Assembly: GCA_028280805.1 (NCBI GenBank)
Contig: JANQLB010000097.1
Location: 1 to 59,225, forward strand
Direction: 5' to 3'
DNA: 59,225 nucleotides
From: Tissierellales bacterium
GTDB lineage: Bacteria; Bacillota; Clostridia; Tissierellales; VENL01
Shown here: positions 35,933 to 44,590 of the stretch, piece after piece
Layout: each line of letters opens with the position of its first letter
Position numbering within the stretch: position 1 is the first letter of the stretch
Notes under the pieces: model-generated
What the model saw: the letters and a program-made list of their open reading frames with translations, nothing else
Told to the model about the DNA's origin: nothing
Databases searched by the model: none
Made by a program: the position numbers and the translations under genes

Positions 35933-37135
35933 TCATATATCCTTAACTTCTATAACCATTAAACTAACATCATCATCCTGTGGTATTATACCTTTTTCTA
36001 AATGGTCGGATAAGATGTGGAAATAGCTAATTATATTTCCCCAATTAAAATTTTCGATTTGATATTGTTCTTTGAGTTCTGAAATATAATCTTCTAACCC
36101 ATCAGTAAACAAGAAAAGTCTATCATTATTTGAAATTTCAATCTGTTTTTCTTCATAATCTGAATGTTCTAAAACTCCTAAAGGAAATCCCGGTAAATTT
36201 AATCTGTGCATTTGATTATTTTCTTTAAATATACAAGGATACGGATGTCCTGCTGAAGAGTAAGTCAGTATCTTTTTATTAAAATCCAATATTATATAAA
36301 ATCCAGTGACATAAAGCTGCATTTCTTTGTCTCTATCAAAAAAACTAACAAATTCAGAATTTAATTTATGAAGTAAGTCTTTAGGACTATTATGTTCTTT
36401 ATAAACTCTTTTAAACAAATCCTTTAAATATACCATTACCAATGCAGAAGCCACTCCATGCCCACTAACATCAGCTATAAATATTCCAACTTGTCCTTCA
36501 TCTATTTTAACTATGTCATACAAATCTCCACCTACGTTTACAGCAGGATGAGATTTTCCATATATATTCATTCTACTATGATTTGATACAATATTTGAAA
36601 GTATAGCTAATTGAACTCTTCTAGCCATATTTAAATCTCTTTTAATATAATCATTTTTAGTTTGCAGTTCATTGTTTAACTTGTCTTTAATTTTATTTAA
36701 CTGCTGTAATCTCTGCTTACGCTTTTCCAGCTCTCTATGCAGGTTAATCATTTCATTATTTATCTCAATGATATTTTGCTGAAGCTTAGTATTGTCTTCA
36801 TTTGCTTTAATTATCATACAGACTTTATAATCTTTATATGTGTATCCAGATATTTGTATGGTATTTATATAATTATTGCACTTAATATTTAACTCCCACT
36901 TATCACTTACTTCACTGTCTAATGATTTAATAAATTTTTCATATTTATCAATACTATGTTTTTCTATTATGTTTATCAATTTTTCATTTATATTAAGATT
37001 ACTTTCTTTTAAAATTTCTTTTGCACTATCATTAAAGTAAATTATGTCATCATTATTATTTAACAAAATAATTCCATAATCAATTTTTGATACTATCTGC
37101 TTAAAAAGTTCAGTTTGAAAAAGTAACTCATTCAT
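35933..37135 (-). CDS. PAS-SpoIIE (PP2C-type) protein phosphatase
   Basis: A 400-residue cytoplasmic phosphatase. A PAS-like domain (about 10-110; IDYGIILLNNNDDIIYFNDS) is joined by a coiled coil (about 120-165) to a SpoIIE/RsbU-type PP2C domain. Metal-binding aspartates are seen in GGDLYDIV, IADVSGHGVASALVM and LFTDGLEDY. Such enzymes dephosphorylate anti-anti-sigma (STAS) proteins in partner-switching circuits. It overlaps the cobalamin-binding gene by 8 nt, so both are made together. No anti-sigma or STAS gene lies next to it. Confidence 0.88.
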   Translation of the reverse strand: MNELLFQTELFKQIVSKIDYGIILLNNNDDIIYFNDSAKEILKESNLNINEKLINIIEKHSIDKYEKFIKSLDSEVSDKWELNIKCNNYINTIQISGYTYKDYKVCMIIKANEDNTKLQQNIIEINNEMINLHRELEKRKQRLQQLNKIKDKLNNELQTKNDYIKRDLNMARRVQLAILSNIVSNHSRMNIYGKSHPAVNVGGDLYDIVKIDEGQVGIFIADVSGHGVASALVMVYLKDLFKRVYKEHNSPKDLLHKLNSEFVSFFDRDKEMQLYVTGFYIILDFNKKILTYSSAGHPYPCIFKENNQMHRLNLPGFPLGVLEHSDYEEKQIEISNNDRLFLFTDGLEDYISELKEQYQIENFNWGNIISYFHILSDHLEKGIIPQDDDVSLMVIEVKDI

Positions 37136-37790
37136 TGGTCACCATACCCTTTTTGTTTTCTTTTAAAAATTTCAGAGTTTTATATAAAGTATCCCCATAA
37201 AAGTCAGCCTTTACATACTTAATCAACTTATTATTAATACTGTAAGCTCTGCCACCTGCTATAATCTTTATATCTTCATTTACTTCTTTTATCTTCTCAA
37301 CTAATTCTTTTGTATATTTTATATTAAATGACATAGTGCAGGATATTCCAACAAAATCAGGGTTCTCTGATAAAATTGTCTCAAGTATTGTAAAAACAGG
37401 AGTATTAGACCCAAGATAAATAACATCATATCCTTCAAGTTCAAGTAAGTCTGCTGTCATCCTAGCTCCTAATTCGTGAAGTTCACTTCCGGCGCAAGTC
37501 ATTATAATCTTCGCTTTATAATAATCCGCTGAAAAATCAAAGCAGTTACTATATAAATATGACATCATTCTTTGCGTTATAGCTGTAGCTAAATGCTCCT
37601 GGGCAATAGTGAATTGATTAGTTTCCCACATCTCTCCCACCTTTACCATTGCAGGAGAAAATACCTCCAAATATATATCCTTTATATCAATTCCTTCTTT
37701 AACAGCTTCTTGAATAACATTAAAACACTCTTTTCTGTCTCCCTTCTTTAGATAAAAGAAGTAATCTTCAAATATCCTTTTAATGCTCAT
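37128..37790 (-). CDS. CarH-like cobalamin-binding sensor protein (no DNA-binding domain)
   Basis: A 220-residue protein. A four-helix upper domain (about 5-90) carries the W-x9-EH motif (WETNQFTIAQEH) that caps the cobalamin upper face in CarH/LitR light sensors. A Rossmann B12-binding domain (about 92-212) follows, with ELHELG in place of DxHxxG, which keeps the cobalt-ligating His and the Gly. It has no helix-turn-helix and no methyltransferase partner. It is translationally coupled on both sides (11 and 8 nt overlaps). It probably senses light or cobalamin state and steers the downstream phosphatase. Confidence 0.82.
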   Translation of the reverse strand: MSIKRIFEDYFFYLKKGDRKECFNVIQEAVKEGIDIKDIYLEVFSPAMVKVGEMWETNQFTIAQEHLATAITQRMMSYLYSNCFDFSADYYKAKIIMTCAGSELHELGARMTADLLELEGYDVIYLGSNTPVFTILETILSENPDFVGISCTMSFNIKYTKELVEKIKEVNEDIKIIAGGRAYSINNKLIKYVKADFYGDTLYKTLKFLKENKKGMVTNE

Positions 37791-38181
37791 CTTTTACCTC
37801 CTCTGCAAATGTGTTTTCAATAATTTCTTTAAAGCTGTTTAGAACTTTGTTTAATTCATTATTTTTATCACATGCACAATAAATCTCCATCGTTAAAATT
37901 TGATGAAGATCCAGCAGGGAAGTTTTAATGTCAATGTCTCGGAGTCTTTTACTGCTCATACTTTTAAACCATTTAATTTCATCTTCAAAAGTTCTGTAAC
38001 TTTCAGTTTCCAAAGATATTTTAATATTTTCTATATAGCTTTTAGCAGCTATTTCAATGATGTCTACTGCTGGCAAATTGAGATTTTGAAAGTATATTTT
38101 ATTTTCTCCTTTAGCTTTCACAAGAGATACAATTTGATCAAGTTTTTTATCTAAACAGTTTACTATTTCTATTATATTCAA
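37780..38181 (-). CDS. Small helical protein, first gene of the B12/SpoIIE operon
   Basis: A 133-residue, all-helical protein of unknown family; it has no membrane segment. Notable segments are LDKKLDQIVSLVKAKGENKI and TSLLDLHQILTMEIYCACDK. The TTG at 38181 is chosen because GGGAGGA lies about 6 nt before it; the TTGs at 38196 and 38187 overlap that site. It overlaps the B12 sensor gene by 11 nt, so a physical partner role (adaptor or phosphoacceptor-like) is likely but inferred only from context. Confidence 0.6.
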   Translation of the reverse strand: MNIIEIVNCLDKKLDQIVSLVKAKGENKIYFQNLNLPAVDIIEIAAKSYIENIKISLETESYRTFEDEIKWFKSMSSKRLRDIDIKTSLLDLHQILTMEIYCACDKNNELNKVLNSFKEIIENTFAEEVKDEH

Positions 38182-38522
38182 TTTCAATCCTCCCAATCTA
38201 TTTTTAATAATAAACTTAAATAATCAATTTTCACAATATATATTAAATTCGTTAAGTATTCAGATTTTCCTGTTTTTTTGGTTTTTTTATATTATTTATT
38301 TTATATTAAAATCTATTTATAAAACACGATTAACTTTTTTTGAATTAAAAGGTACAGTGTAAGAAATTTTTTATTTAAATACTTTAAAATTATTAAGTTT
38401 TTATAATTAGTAAATATTATTTTGATGCTTTAAATATACCTAAAGCTGTAGTATAATTATCATTAAAAAGATTGAAAAGTCTATTTAAGTTATTAGATAA
38501 AAACAGTTCTAAGGAGGCTAAT
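38182..38522. other. Divergent intergenic region
   Basis: No gene. A TATAAT box at about 38451-38456 with a weak TTTAAA box 17 nt upstream may be the promoter for the thioesterase. The operon promoter on the other strand is not evident. Confidence 0.35.
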
Positions 38523-38942
38523 ATGAAATCATTTATTACATCAAAGTTAGTTAAGTCTGAGGATTTGAATCATCACGGAACTTTATTTGCAGGAAGAATG
38601 GCTGAATGGTTTATTGAAGGAGGATTTATTGCAGCAGCAAGCACTCTAGGAAAACCCAGCAACCTAGTTTGTAAAAAACTACATGGTTTATCTTTTACCT
38701 TACCAGTTAATAAAGGAGAAATAATTACACTAGAAACAAGGATTGTATTAACAGGAACTACAAGTATGTGTGTATATGGAAAAGTTACAAAAATGAATGA
38801 TAATAAAACTTTAGTAGATGGTTTTATAACTTTTGTGTGTGTTGATGAAAATGGTAGCAAAATGGCTCATAATCTATCAAAACCCGAAGCAACTTTAGAC
38901 GAAGAAATAAATCTAATAGAAAGAGCTAAATCTTTAAGATAA
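38523..38942 (+). CDS. Acyl-CoA thioesterase (hotdog fold, BFIT/YciA-like)
   Basis: A 139-residue hotdog-fold thioesterase that hydrolyses acyl-CoA to free acid and CoA. The motif NHHGTLFAGRMAEWF contains the usual Asn/His and Gly-Thr-Leu-Phe of the acyl-CoA hydrolase group, and LDEEINLIERAKSLR is the C-terminal helix. The ATG at 38523 is used because AAGGAGG lies 6 nt upstream; an in-frame start 51 nt earlier has no site. Single gene ended by a strong terminator. Confidence 0.87.
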   Translation: MKSFITSKLVKSEDLNHHGTLFAGRMAEWFIEGGFIAAASTLGKPSNLVCKKLHGLSFTLPVNKGEIITLETRIVLTGTTSMCVYGKVTKMNDNKTLVDGFITFVCVDENGSKMAHNLSKPEATLDEEINLIERAKSLR

Positions 38943-38966
38943 AGAATCTAAATAATTGCTAACTCT

Positions 38967-39015
38967 ATATTATATAAAACCTCAATACCAATACCTTTGA
39001 GGTTTTATATAATAT
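38967..39015. terminator. Bidirectional terminator between thioesterase and patatin genes
   Basis: A 19-bp perfect stem (ATATTATATAAAACCTCAA and complement) with an 11-nt loop, then TTTTAC on the plus strand. It lies between convergent genes, 6 nt from the patatin stop. Confidence 0.92.
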
Positions 39016-39021
39016 TTTACA

Positions 39022-39879
39022 TTATTTAAATACAGCTTTTTTAATTTTATATATATTGTCTTTAGCAGCTCTATATCCCCTCTGTATACACTCTGGTATC
39101 CTATCAAAATCTGTCAGTCCCACATCATATATATGAGGATTAATAATAGCATCAGAATCTGTATTCTTTAAACTGGTAATTTGATACTCCATAATTTTTA
39201 TACTTTGTCCTCCTACTTCTATAAAATTATCAACTTCATTTCTTCTCTGACCACTATATCCAAGATTTACACCAATGACTCTCTCAGCACCCATAAGCTT
39301 AAGTACAGAAGTTGGAAGACTGTCCGTTAATCCACCATCTAATAAGTTAAGACCTGATATATTTCTAGATTGAAATACTACAGGTATAGCTATACTAACA
39401 CGTATAGCTTTATATATCTCGACATTATCAATATATTTATTTTTCTTATCATTTGTTAATCCCTTTTTGTTACTAACAAAATATATAGTTTTACCATCGT
39501 TTATATCAACCGCTGTAATAGCAGTAGGTATTTTACTATCTTTTATTTTACGGCATTTTGTTAACTTTTTGAGTGTCTTTTCTAGCTTATTGCCCTTTAT
39601 AATTCCATTAATTAATGGCTCTTTACCTATTATTAATCTAAAAATACTTATTAAAATACCTGTTATATCAGGATCATAAGTATTTTTTTTAAAGTTTAAT
39701 GCAATTTCTTCTATTTCTTTTGGAGAATATCCACAGCTATAGAGGGCTGCAACTATACTTCCTGAACTTGTTCCAGATATAAAAGAAGGACAAAGATTTT
39801 CCTCCTCTAAAGCTTTTAAAACGCCTATATGAGCTGCCCCCCTTAAGCCTCCTCCGGATAAAGCTAATCCAAATTTCAT
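39022..39879 (-). CDS. Patatin-like phospholipase
   Basis: A 285-residue patatin-family lipase (RssA/YlbK group). The oxyanion hole is GGGLRG, the nucleophile Ser38 lies in GTSSG, and the dyad Asp lies in LDGGLTDSLP. It hydrolyses acyl ester bonds of lipids in the cytoplasm or at the inner membrane face. The C-terminal region (NPHIYDVGLTDFDRIPECIQ) matches bacterial patatin homologues. The ATG has GGGGGA upstream. It is read alone. Confidence 0.92.
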   Translation of the reverse strand: MKFGLALSGGGLRGAAHIGVLKALEEENLCPSFISGTSSGSIVAALYSCGYSPKEIEEIALNFKKNTYDPDITGILISIFRLIIGKEPLINGIIKGNKLEKTLKKLTKCRKIKDSKIPTAITAVDINDGKTIYFVSNKKGLTNDKKNKYIDNVEIYKAIRVSIAIPVVFQSRNISGLNLLDGGLTDSLPTSVLKLMGAERVIGVNLGYSGQRRNEVDNFIEVGGQSIKIMEYQITSLKNTDSDAIINPHIYDVGLTDFDRIPECIQRGYRAAKDNIYKIKKAVFK

Positions 39880-40012
39880 AAAAATCCCCCATTTAATCTA
39901 TTATCATAAATTTATTATATGAGTTTGATAGTTAAATTGATAATTGTAATAGGAGATTTTATTATATAGATTAAAAATCATTTTGTATTTGCTAGATAAA
40001 TTATTATCCAGT

Positions 40013-40603
40013 CTATACCTTATCTATAATAAGTTTTTTTTCATAAGGTTTAAAAAGGCTTCTTAATAAACCCCAATCTTGTATATTACCATCCAGCCAT
40101 AAATCTTCGTCTTTTCTATTTAGTATAACCGGCATCCTGTTATGAATCTTTTTAATATTGTCTGTAGGATTAGTGGTGAGTATAGTAAATGATTGGAATG
40201 AACTTCCATGTTTGTCTTTAAAGGTATCATATATACCTGCCATTGAAAAAATCTCATCATTATCTAAATAAATTTTATGTTTTATACTTTTACCATTTGT
40301 TTTCTGCCACTCAAAGAAACCGTTAGCGGGTACAAGACATCTTCTGCTATGAAAAGCTGATTTAAAAGTAGGTTTAGTATCTACTGTTTCACTTCTTGCG
40401 TTTATTATTAAACGTTTTGCATAATATGGAGAAAATCCCCATTTAAGAATTTTTATCTTCTTACCTCTATCATTTAAGATTACCGGAACATCATCAGAGG
40501 GAAAGACTTCTTTAGAAGGTTCAATAATAGCTTCGGATACTTTAACACCATATCTCTCTAAAAGTAGTGCATGCTTTATATTCATTTGAAAACGACCACA
40601 CAA
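40013..40603 (-). CDS. SOS response-associated peptidase YedK/HMCES-family protein
   Basis: A 196-residue SRAP-domain protein. After Met removal the N-terminus is Cys (MCGRFQMN), which forms a thiazolidine crosslink with abasic sites in single-stranded DNA. Further active-site regions are NARSETVDTKPTFKSAF, LVPANGFFEWQ and HNRMPVIL. The start must be the TTG at 40603, since Cys has to be residue 2; GGTGGT lies 6 nt upstream. It protects DNA at abasic lesions. Confidence 0.93.
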   Translation of the reverse strand: MCGRFQMNIKHALLLERYGVKVSEAIIEPSKEVFPSDDVPVILNDRGKKIKILKWGFSPYYAKRLIINARSETVDTKPTFKSAFHSRRCLVPANGFFEWQKTNGKSIKHKIYLDNDEIFSMAGIYDTFKDKHGSSFQSFTILTTNPTDNIKKIHNRMPVILNRKDEDLWLDGNIQDWGLLRSLFKPYEKKLIIDKV

Positions 40604-40798
40604 ATTTTTCACCACCTTAATAAAGTTTTTTCTATATATTAATTATCCATTTACTTATATCCTTAACTATATTCTTCAAAACCACTATTTATTATTTGTA
40701 TAGTTGTCTTATCATCCTTTACTTTTTAACCACTGCTTAAATAAATTAAACTGCTCAGGACTTATTTTCTTTAAAATATAGTATCGATTATTTTATAA

Positions 40799-41098
40799 TT
40801 ATTTACCACTATTCTTTATTTTTATTGCCTCCAATACTATTTTAGATTTAGGGAGATATGTAATCTTATATTTTTTCCCTTCACTCATATGGGGATTATT
40901 AAAATAAACTTTATAAGATTCTTGGTTTTTAAATATTACAGTTTCATAAAAAAACCTTCCTTGTACTGTACTATTTTTTTCAACAACTGTTCCTATTGCA
41001 TGTTGTGGGTTGTAGTTTATGTTATCTTTAGAAAAGATAACTGTTTTCTTGTGCAAAAATACCATTAATATCAGTAAAATAGAGATGTCAGAAAGCAT
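40799..41098 (-). pseudogene. 5'-truncated gene for a small membrane protein
   Basis: A 99-codon frame with a partial membrane segment (SDISILLILMVFL) and a hydrophilic domain ending in KYKITYLPKSKIVLEAI. There is no ribosome binding site. The sequence immediately upstream of the ATG is the REP-like element at 41102-41126 (positions 1-2 of the frame abut it). This suggests that the original 5' end was removed by insertion or deletion at the repeat. It could still be expressed but is probably a remnant. Confidence 0.5.
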
Positions 41099-41101
41099 GT
41101 C

Positions 41102-41126
41102 AATAGAAACGTCCCGATGTCATGCA
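41102..41126 (+). repeat. REP-like element, AACGTCCCGATGTCAT family, copy 1
   Basis: GAAACGTCCCGATGTCATG on the plus strand, with a nearby TGTCAA on the 5' side. It shares its core with copies at 43873-43925 (inverted) and 44538-44590. TGTC...GAAACGTCCC...GACA sequences resemble REP elements associated with Y1 transposases (recalled, not tested). It abuts the truncated gene at 40799-41098. Confidence 0.6.
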
Positions 41127-41196
41127 TAATAAACTTACTTAATTATAACTTGAAACAAACATCTATTGATGTGAGGTTTCAATCAATTTTTTAGTA

Positions 41197-41230
41197 ACAC
41201 AAAACTCACACGATTTCTTGTGCAGGTTTT
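41197..41230 (-). terminator. Probable terminator of the 41308-41901 gene
   Basis: On the minus strand AAAAC...CACA pairs with TGTG...GTTTT around an 8-nt loop, ending in GTTTTGTG. A second imperfect hairpin (TTGAAAC/GTTTCAA) lies at 41150-41182. Confidence 0.45.
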
Positions 41231-41307
41231 TACGTTACAATAGATTACTTCTAAAACTAATAGAGCCGGCTACAAACACTAACCGTTTTATGTAGGTAAT
41301 GCATTAT

Positions 41308-41901
41308 TTAGCTAATTGTTGCCATTCGAATCATAGTAATAACCCATGCTAAAAAACTAATTACTCTAACTATACCTAAATAAAATTCTGTAGGTTCTCC
41401 ACCTCTGGTTATGAAAATCATGCGTATTTTCCAAGAGAATTCTGGAAAAACCATATTAATGCATGCCAGCGTAGTAATGAATACATAGAACACTATCAAC
41501 TTTATCAAAATAGGTTCTTGCTTGGTTCTGATCAAACTGCTTGTACGACTCACGTCAACTTTTTCACCATTCAAATCGATAAAATAATTTGAGTTTAAGC
41601 CTTGATCGATTTCTTTATATATATCATAATCATCTTTACCTATGGACATAGTTATATCATCAACATGCCAAAATATTTCTCTACCTTCGCCATTTGAAAC
41701 CACAATATTGTCTCCAGTTTCACTTACAAAGTACCAAGAGTCTTCTTTTATTTCATCAACTACATATACATGATCACCTATAGTCATACGATTAGATCGG
41801 AAATTAATGTAAAATGAACAACATAATGAAATTATTATCATTAAACCTAAAATTAAGGCAAATTTTCTTTTTCTATCATTGTTTTTAATCCATTCTGTCA
41901 T
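41308..41901 (-). CDS. Membrane protein of unknown function
   Basis: A 197-residue protein with one N-terminal membrane segment (about 13-32) and two near the C-terminus (about 130-150 and 172-192). They enclose a beta-rich extracytoplasmic domain (RMTIGDHVYVVDEIKEDSWY, NSNYFIDLNGEKVDVS). The ATG at 41901 has GAGAGGAGT upstream; the frame continues 99 nt further 5' without a site. No family is recognised. It lies in the decayed accessory zone among other orphan minus-strand membrane genes. Confidence 0.6.
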   Translation of the reverse strand: MTEWIKNNDRKRKFALILGLMIIISLCCSFYINFRSNRMTIGDHVYVVDEIKEDSWYFVSETGDNIVVSNGEGREIFWHVDDITMSIGKDDYDIYKEIDQGLNSNYFIDLNGEKVDVSRTSSLIRTKQEPILIKLIVFYVFITTLACINMVFPEFSWKIRMIFITRGGEPTEFYLGIVRVISFLAWVITMIRMATIS

Positions 41902-42028
41902 ATATACTCCTCTCACTATTCTTCTATAATATAGCAAATATTGCTTATTCCAAATAAAAAATGAATCTAGGTCAAAGTAAAGCATGCTTTTTAAACACAA
42001 TTTACTTTTACTATGCGGTGTTACTTGT

Positions 42029-42075
42029 ATAAAATCCTCCTAAGTTATATTCATTATAAGATAGGAGGATTTTAT
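42029..42075. terminator. Hairpin with 12-bp perfect stem
   Basis: ATAAAATCCTCC (42029-42040) pairs with GGAGGATTTTAT (42064-42075) around a 23-nt loop. It lies past the stop of the 42269-42466 frame on the minus strand and could end that transcript. Confidence 0.5.
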
Positions 42076-42268
42076 TTATTTGCAAAATTTTGTCTTTTGC
42101 TACTATCAACTCTTTTATACTTATTTATTTTGAGTAATTCTTACCTTAATACTGGATTCCTATATTATAACTCATCATAAACAGTACCATACCTGTTATA
42201 CTCAAATGTATGTATAAGTTGATTTTCAATCCAAGTATTGTCATGATAATTAGTTGAATATTCAGTTG

Positions 42269-42466
42269 TTACTTTTTTTCTTGTTCATCAACATAGTCTC
42301 CATTTGGTTTATATCCACTTGCTCTAACAAAATCGGTAATCTCACATTTCATTACTTCAACAGAATCAACTGCTCGCTCAGAACTTGTTTCAATAACTTG
42401 GTGCGTTAAAAGTATATATGCTAAATAAAATACCACAACAGCAACTAAGTAATTAAATAGAGTTAT
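42269..42466 (-). pseudogene. Short membrane protein frame without a normal start codon
   Basis: A 65-codon frame reading as a membrane helix (LFNYLVAVVVFYLAYILL) followed by SSERAVDSVEVMKCEITDFV and ending DEQEKK. TAGGAGGA lies about 15 nt upstream of an ATA codon at 42466, but no ATG, GTG or TTG is placed to use it. Either ATA is used as a start or the ATG has decayed. Similar in kind to neighbouring orphan membrane genes. Confidence 0.4.
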
Positions 42467-43154
42467 TAGGGTAAAATATCCTCCTAAATTTCAAAAACAT
42501 TATATTTACCGCTAGTGTATCTAAATAGATTGTATATTTGTACCTGTGTTGTTATCTCTTTTCTCTATATATTGTATTCATATGTTTTCTTCTAGTCATA
42601 GAAGATTTACTACATCTATATGTCTATAATATAAATAATACGATATATTAACTTGGTTATCCTGCATATATATTAAATCTATTCATCGTTTTAAGTATTT
42701 TGTTAATAACTTCATACTTTTAATACAGAAAAGCTTATAGAATTAATAAAATGTTTAGGATATATATCAATCTAAGTGTTCCAATGTCATGTGTTAAAGA
42801 TATATTTTGAAAATGTTCTGGCGTAGCCGGAATTCTTTTTTTGTAGAGAGAAAAAATTTTTAAGATGTTCTCTTGTTGCCTTTCTTGCACAGAAAATCCT
42901 ATCTAAGACAACACGCCTTATGGGTATATATGAGGGTAATGATTTATCCTATGTTTATTAAGTGAAGGTTATTTCTAAATGAAAATTACTAGTTAGCACT
43001 TTTACTACAAAACACAGTTTAAACTAGAAGACATGCCCTAATTAACTTAAATATCAAATCTAAAGTAGCCAACTGCCCCATGTCCTTGTTTCTTAGATAT
43101 GATATTATTATCTACAGCTTTTTTGGCTCAAACTAAAGTTTTACTTTAGATATA
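42467..43154. other. Gene-poor decayed stretch
   Basis: No credible gene over about 690 nt. The 42820-42900 part (AGAGAGAAAAAATTTTTAAG and a following TTGCACAGAAAATCC) loosely resembles 44350-44430 (GAAGAGAAAAAGATTTTAAAG ... TTTGCAGAAATTTAAG). This may be shared debris from a mobile element. Confidence 0.35.
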
Positions 43155-43664
43155 CTATTTTACTAACATTACTTCAAAACTGTCCTTCATTGGAATACCT
43201 AAAACTGTATAGGTAATTACTAGTTCAAAATCATGGTCATCTAAATTTTGAGTTAAAAATATATAATTTCCAACAAGTGTTATTTCATCTGATGTAACTT
43301 CGTAATTTCTTACAGGAACATATTGATAACTATCAGGATTCTCTCTATAAGCATTTTCACCGACTAATCCACTAATTTTATTCACATTAATAAAAAAACT
43401 ATACTCAATATTTTTATCCAATTTATTATTGTTTGATTCTTTATCAATAAGAGCAACATCTTTTATTTTAGGATAAATGAAACCTTGCCATATAAGCTCA
43501 TAACCATAATAATAATTGTAATCAGTAATAATCGTATCTTTTGATTGAGACACATCACTTGATTTCTTAAAACTCTGAGAAGTAAATACACTTACAAATA
43601 TAATTATAATAATTATTACTAAGAATATTACAACCCAAATTTTCTTTGATAAAATATCAATCAA
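43155..43664 (-). CDS. Membrane-anchored protein of unknown function
   Basis: A 169-residue protein with a strong N-terminal membrane helix (about 8-30) and an extracytoplasmic beta-rich domain (YELIWQGFIYPKIKDVALID, YEVTSDEITLVGNYIFLTQN). No family is recognised. The start is uncertain. AAGGAG directly abuts the TTG at 43664, and the codon at ideal spacing is an in-frame ATT, so a noncanonical start is possible. It lies between orphan genes in the accessory zone. Confidence 0.5.
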   Translation of the reverse strand: MIDILSKKIWVVIFLVIIIIIIFVSVFTSQSFKKSSDVSQSKDTIITDYNYYYGYELIWQGFIYPKIKDVALIDKESNNNKLDKNIEYSFFINVNKISGLVGENAYRENPDSYQYVPVRNYEVTSDEITLVGNYIFLTQNLDDHDFELVITYTVLGIPMKDSFEVMLVK

Positions 43665-43730
43665 CTCCTTAAATAATAATCTTGTAGTAATTTAAGTACG
43701 TTGAATTCTAGAAAAGAATCCCACTAAAAA

Positions 43731-43925
43731 CTAATGTCTCTTGATTATATTTCTATCGGTAACTAAAGGCTTAGAACCATACTCATAATAATAATCATTT
43801 CCATGTATTCTTGATACTGAAGTCATGCTACTTACAGTATATTTAACAGAAATTTTAATTGTAATATGTATAAAATTTACATGACATCGGGGCGTTTCAA
43901 TCCACATATTGTTCAACCCCTTTAT
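43731..43925 (-). pseudogene. Gene remnant fused to a REP-like element
   Basis: A frame starting inside the REP-like copy 2 (encoding WIETPRCHV) runs on into what looks like the C-terminal part of another protein (IKISVKYTVSSMTSVSRIHG ... PLVTDRNIIKRH). AAAGGGG precedes an ATG at about 43905. The N-terminal part is repeat sequence, so the real gene's 5' end was probably replaced by the element. Not recognised. Confidence 0.35.
43873..43925 (-). repeat. REP-like element, copy 2 (inverted relative to copy 3)
   Basis: On the minus strand AAAGGGGTTGAACAATATG continues into GATTGAAACGCCCCGATG and TCATG. It is a mirror of copy 3 over about 50 nt, with the CCCGATGTCAT end pointing outward. Confidence 0.65.
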
Positions 43926-43926
43926 T

Positions 43927-44130
43927 TTACTGTTTATAGTCTTCAACTAATACTTCTCTAAGCTGTGGTATTATACCAGATTCGTTTGAAACATCCTAAC
44001 CTAAAACTTTAAACAAATTATCAATGTAGTTAAGTCTAAAACCACTCTCATTATATTTTGACGTTTTATAATATGCTAAATTATCAGTGAATGACTTGAT
44101 TAATCTCTTTAAATAATCAATATTATACAT
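43927..44130 (-). pseudogene. Relic of a type IIG-like restriction-modification gene (N-terminus only)
   Basis: From an ATG at 44130 with a good AAGGGAG site, the frame reads as the N-terminus typical of large Eco57I/type IIG-like enzymes (LKRLIKSFTDNLAYYKTSKY, NESGFRLNYIDNLFKVLG). At 43998-43996 a TAG stop stands where the family normally has Trp (LGWDV; TGG to TAG). The same frame then continues DVSNESGIIPQLREVLVEDY and ends at a TAA at 43929-43927, next to the REP-like element. The remaining methyltransferase and nuclease parts are absent. Family assignment is from motif memory. Confidence 0.6.
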
Positions 44131-44537
44131 AAATTACTCCCTTAATAAAGCATACATATGTAATTTAAGTATATCAAGAATTTCTTGGTAATGAAATGAT
44201 AATTATAATATTATGTTCATTTATGTTATAGTGAACACTAATAGCTTGACAAATGGATAATAACGATTTAGCTTATCTTTAACAAGTGTTTTAATTTAAC
44301 CATGGCATATTCTTACAATATTAAAATTGACTTTTCAACCGCTCTGCAGTTGTTAGTGAAGAGAAAAAGATTTTAAAGATTTGAGAGACGAGGAGATTTA
44401 AAAAGATTTTTGGTTTCTGATTTGCAGAAATTTAAGATATAAATGAAGTAAGGGAATTGTTCCTTGTTTTATTATTATTCTAGTATAGACAATACACTTG
44501 CTATCTAGTCATTAAAGACTTTCAACAACATTAAAAT
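44131..44537. other. Gene-poor stretch between inverted REP-like copies
   Basis: No gene with a start and ribosome binding site was found. The part at 44350-44430 is A-rich and resembles 42820-42900. It may be mobile-element debris. Confidence 0.35.
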
Positions 44538-44590
44538 AAAGGTGTTGAGTAATATGTCGATTTAAACGTCCCGATGTCATATTCATTTTA
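44538..44590 (+). repeat. REP-like element, copy 3
   Basis: AAAGGTGTTGAGTAATATG, then CGATTTAAACGTCCCGATG and TCAT on the plus strand. It matches copy 2 in inverse orientation, so 43873-44590 is bounded by about 50-nt inverted repeats. Confidence 0.65.
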
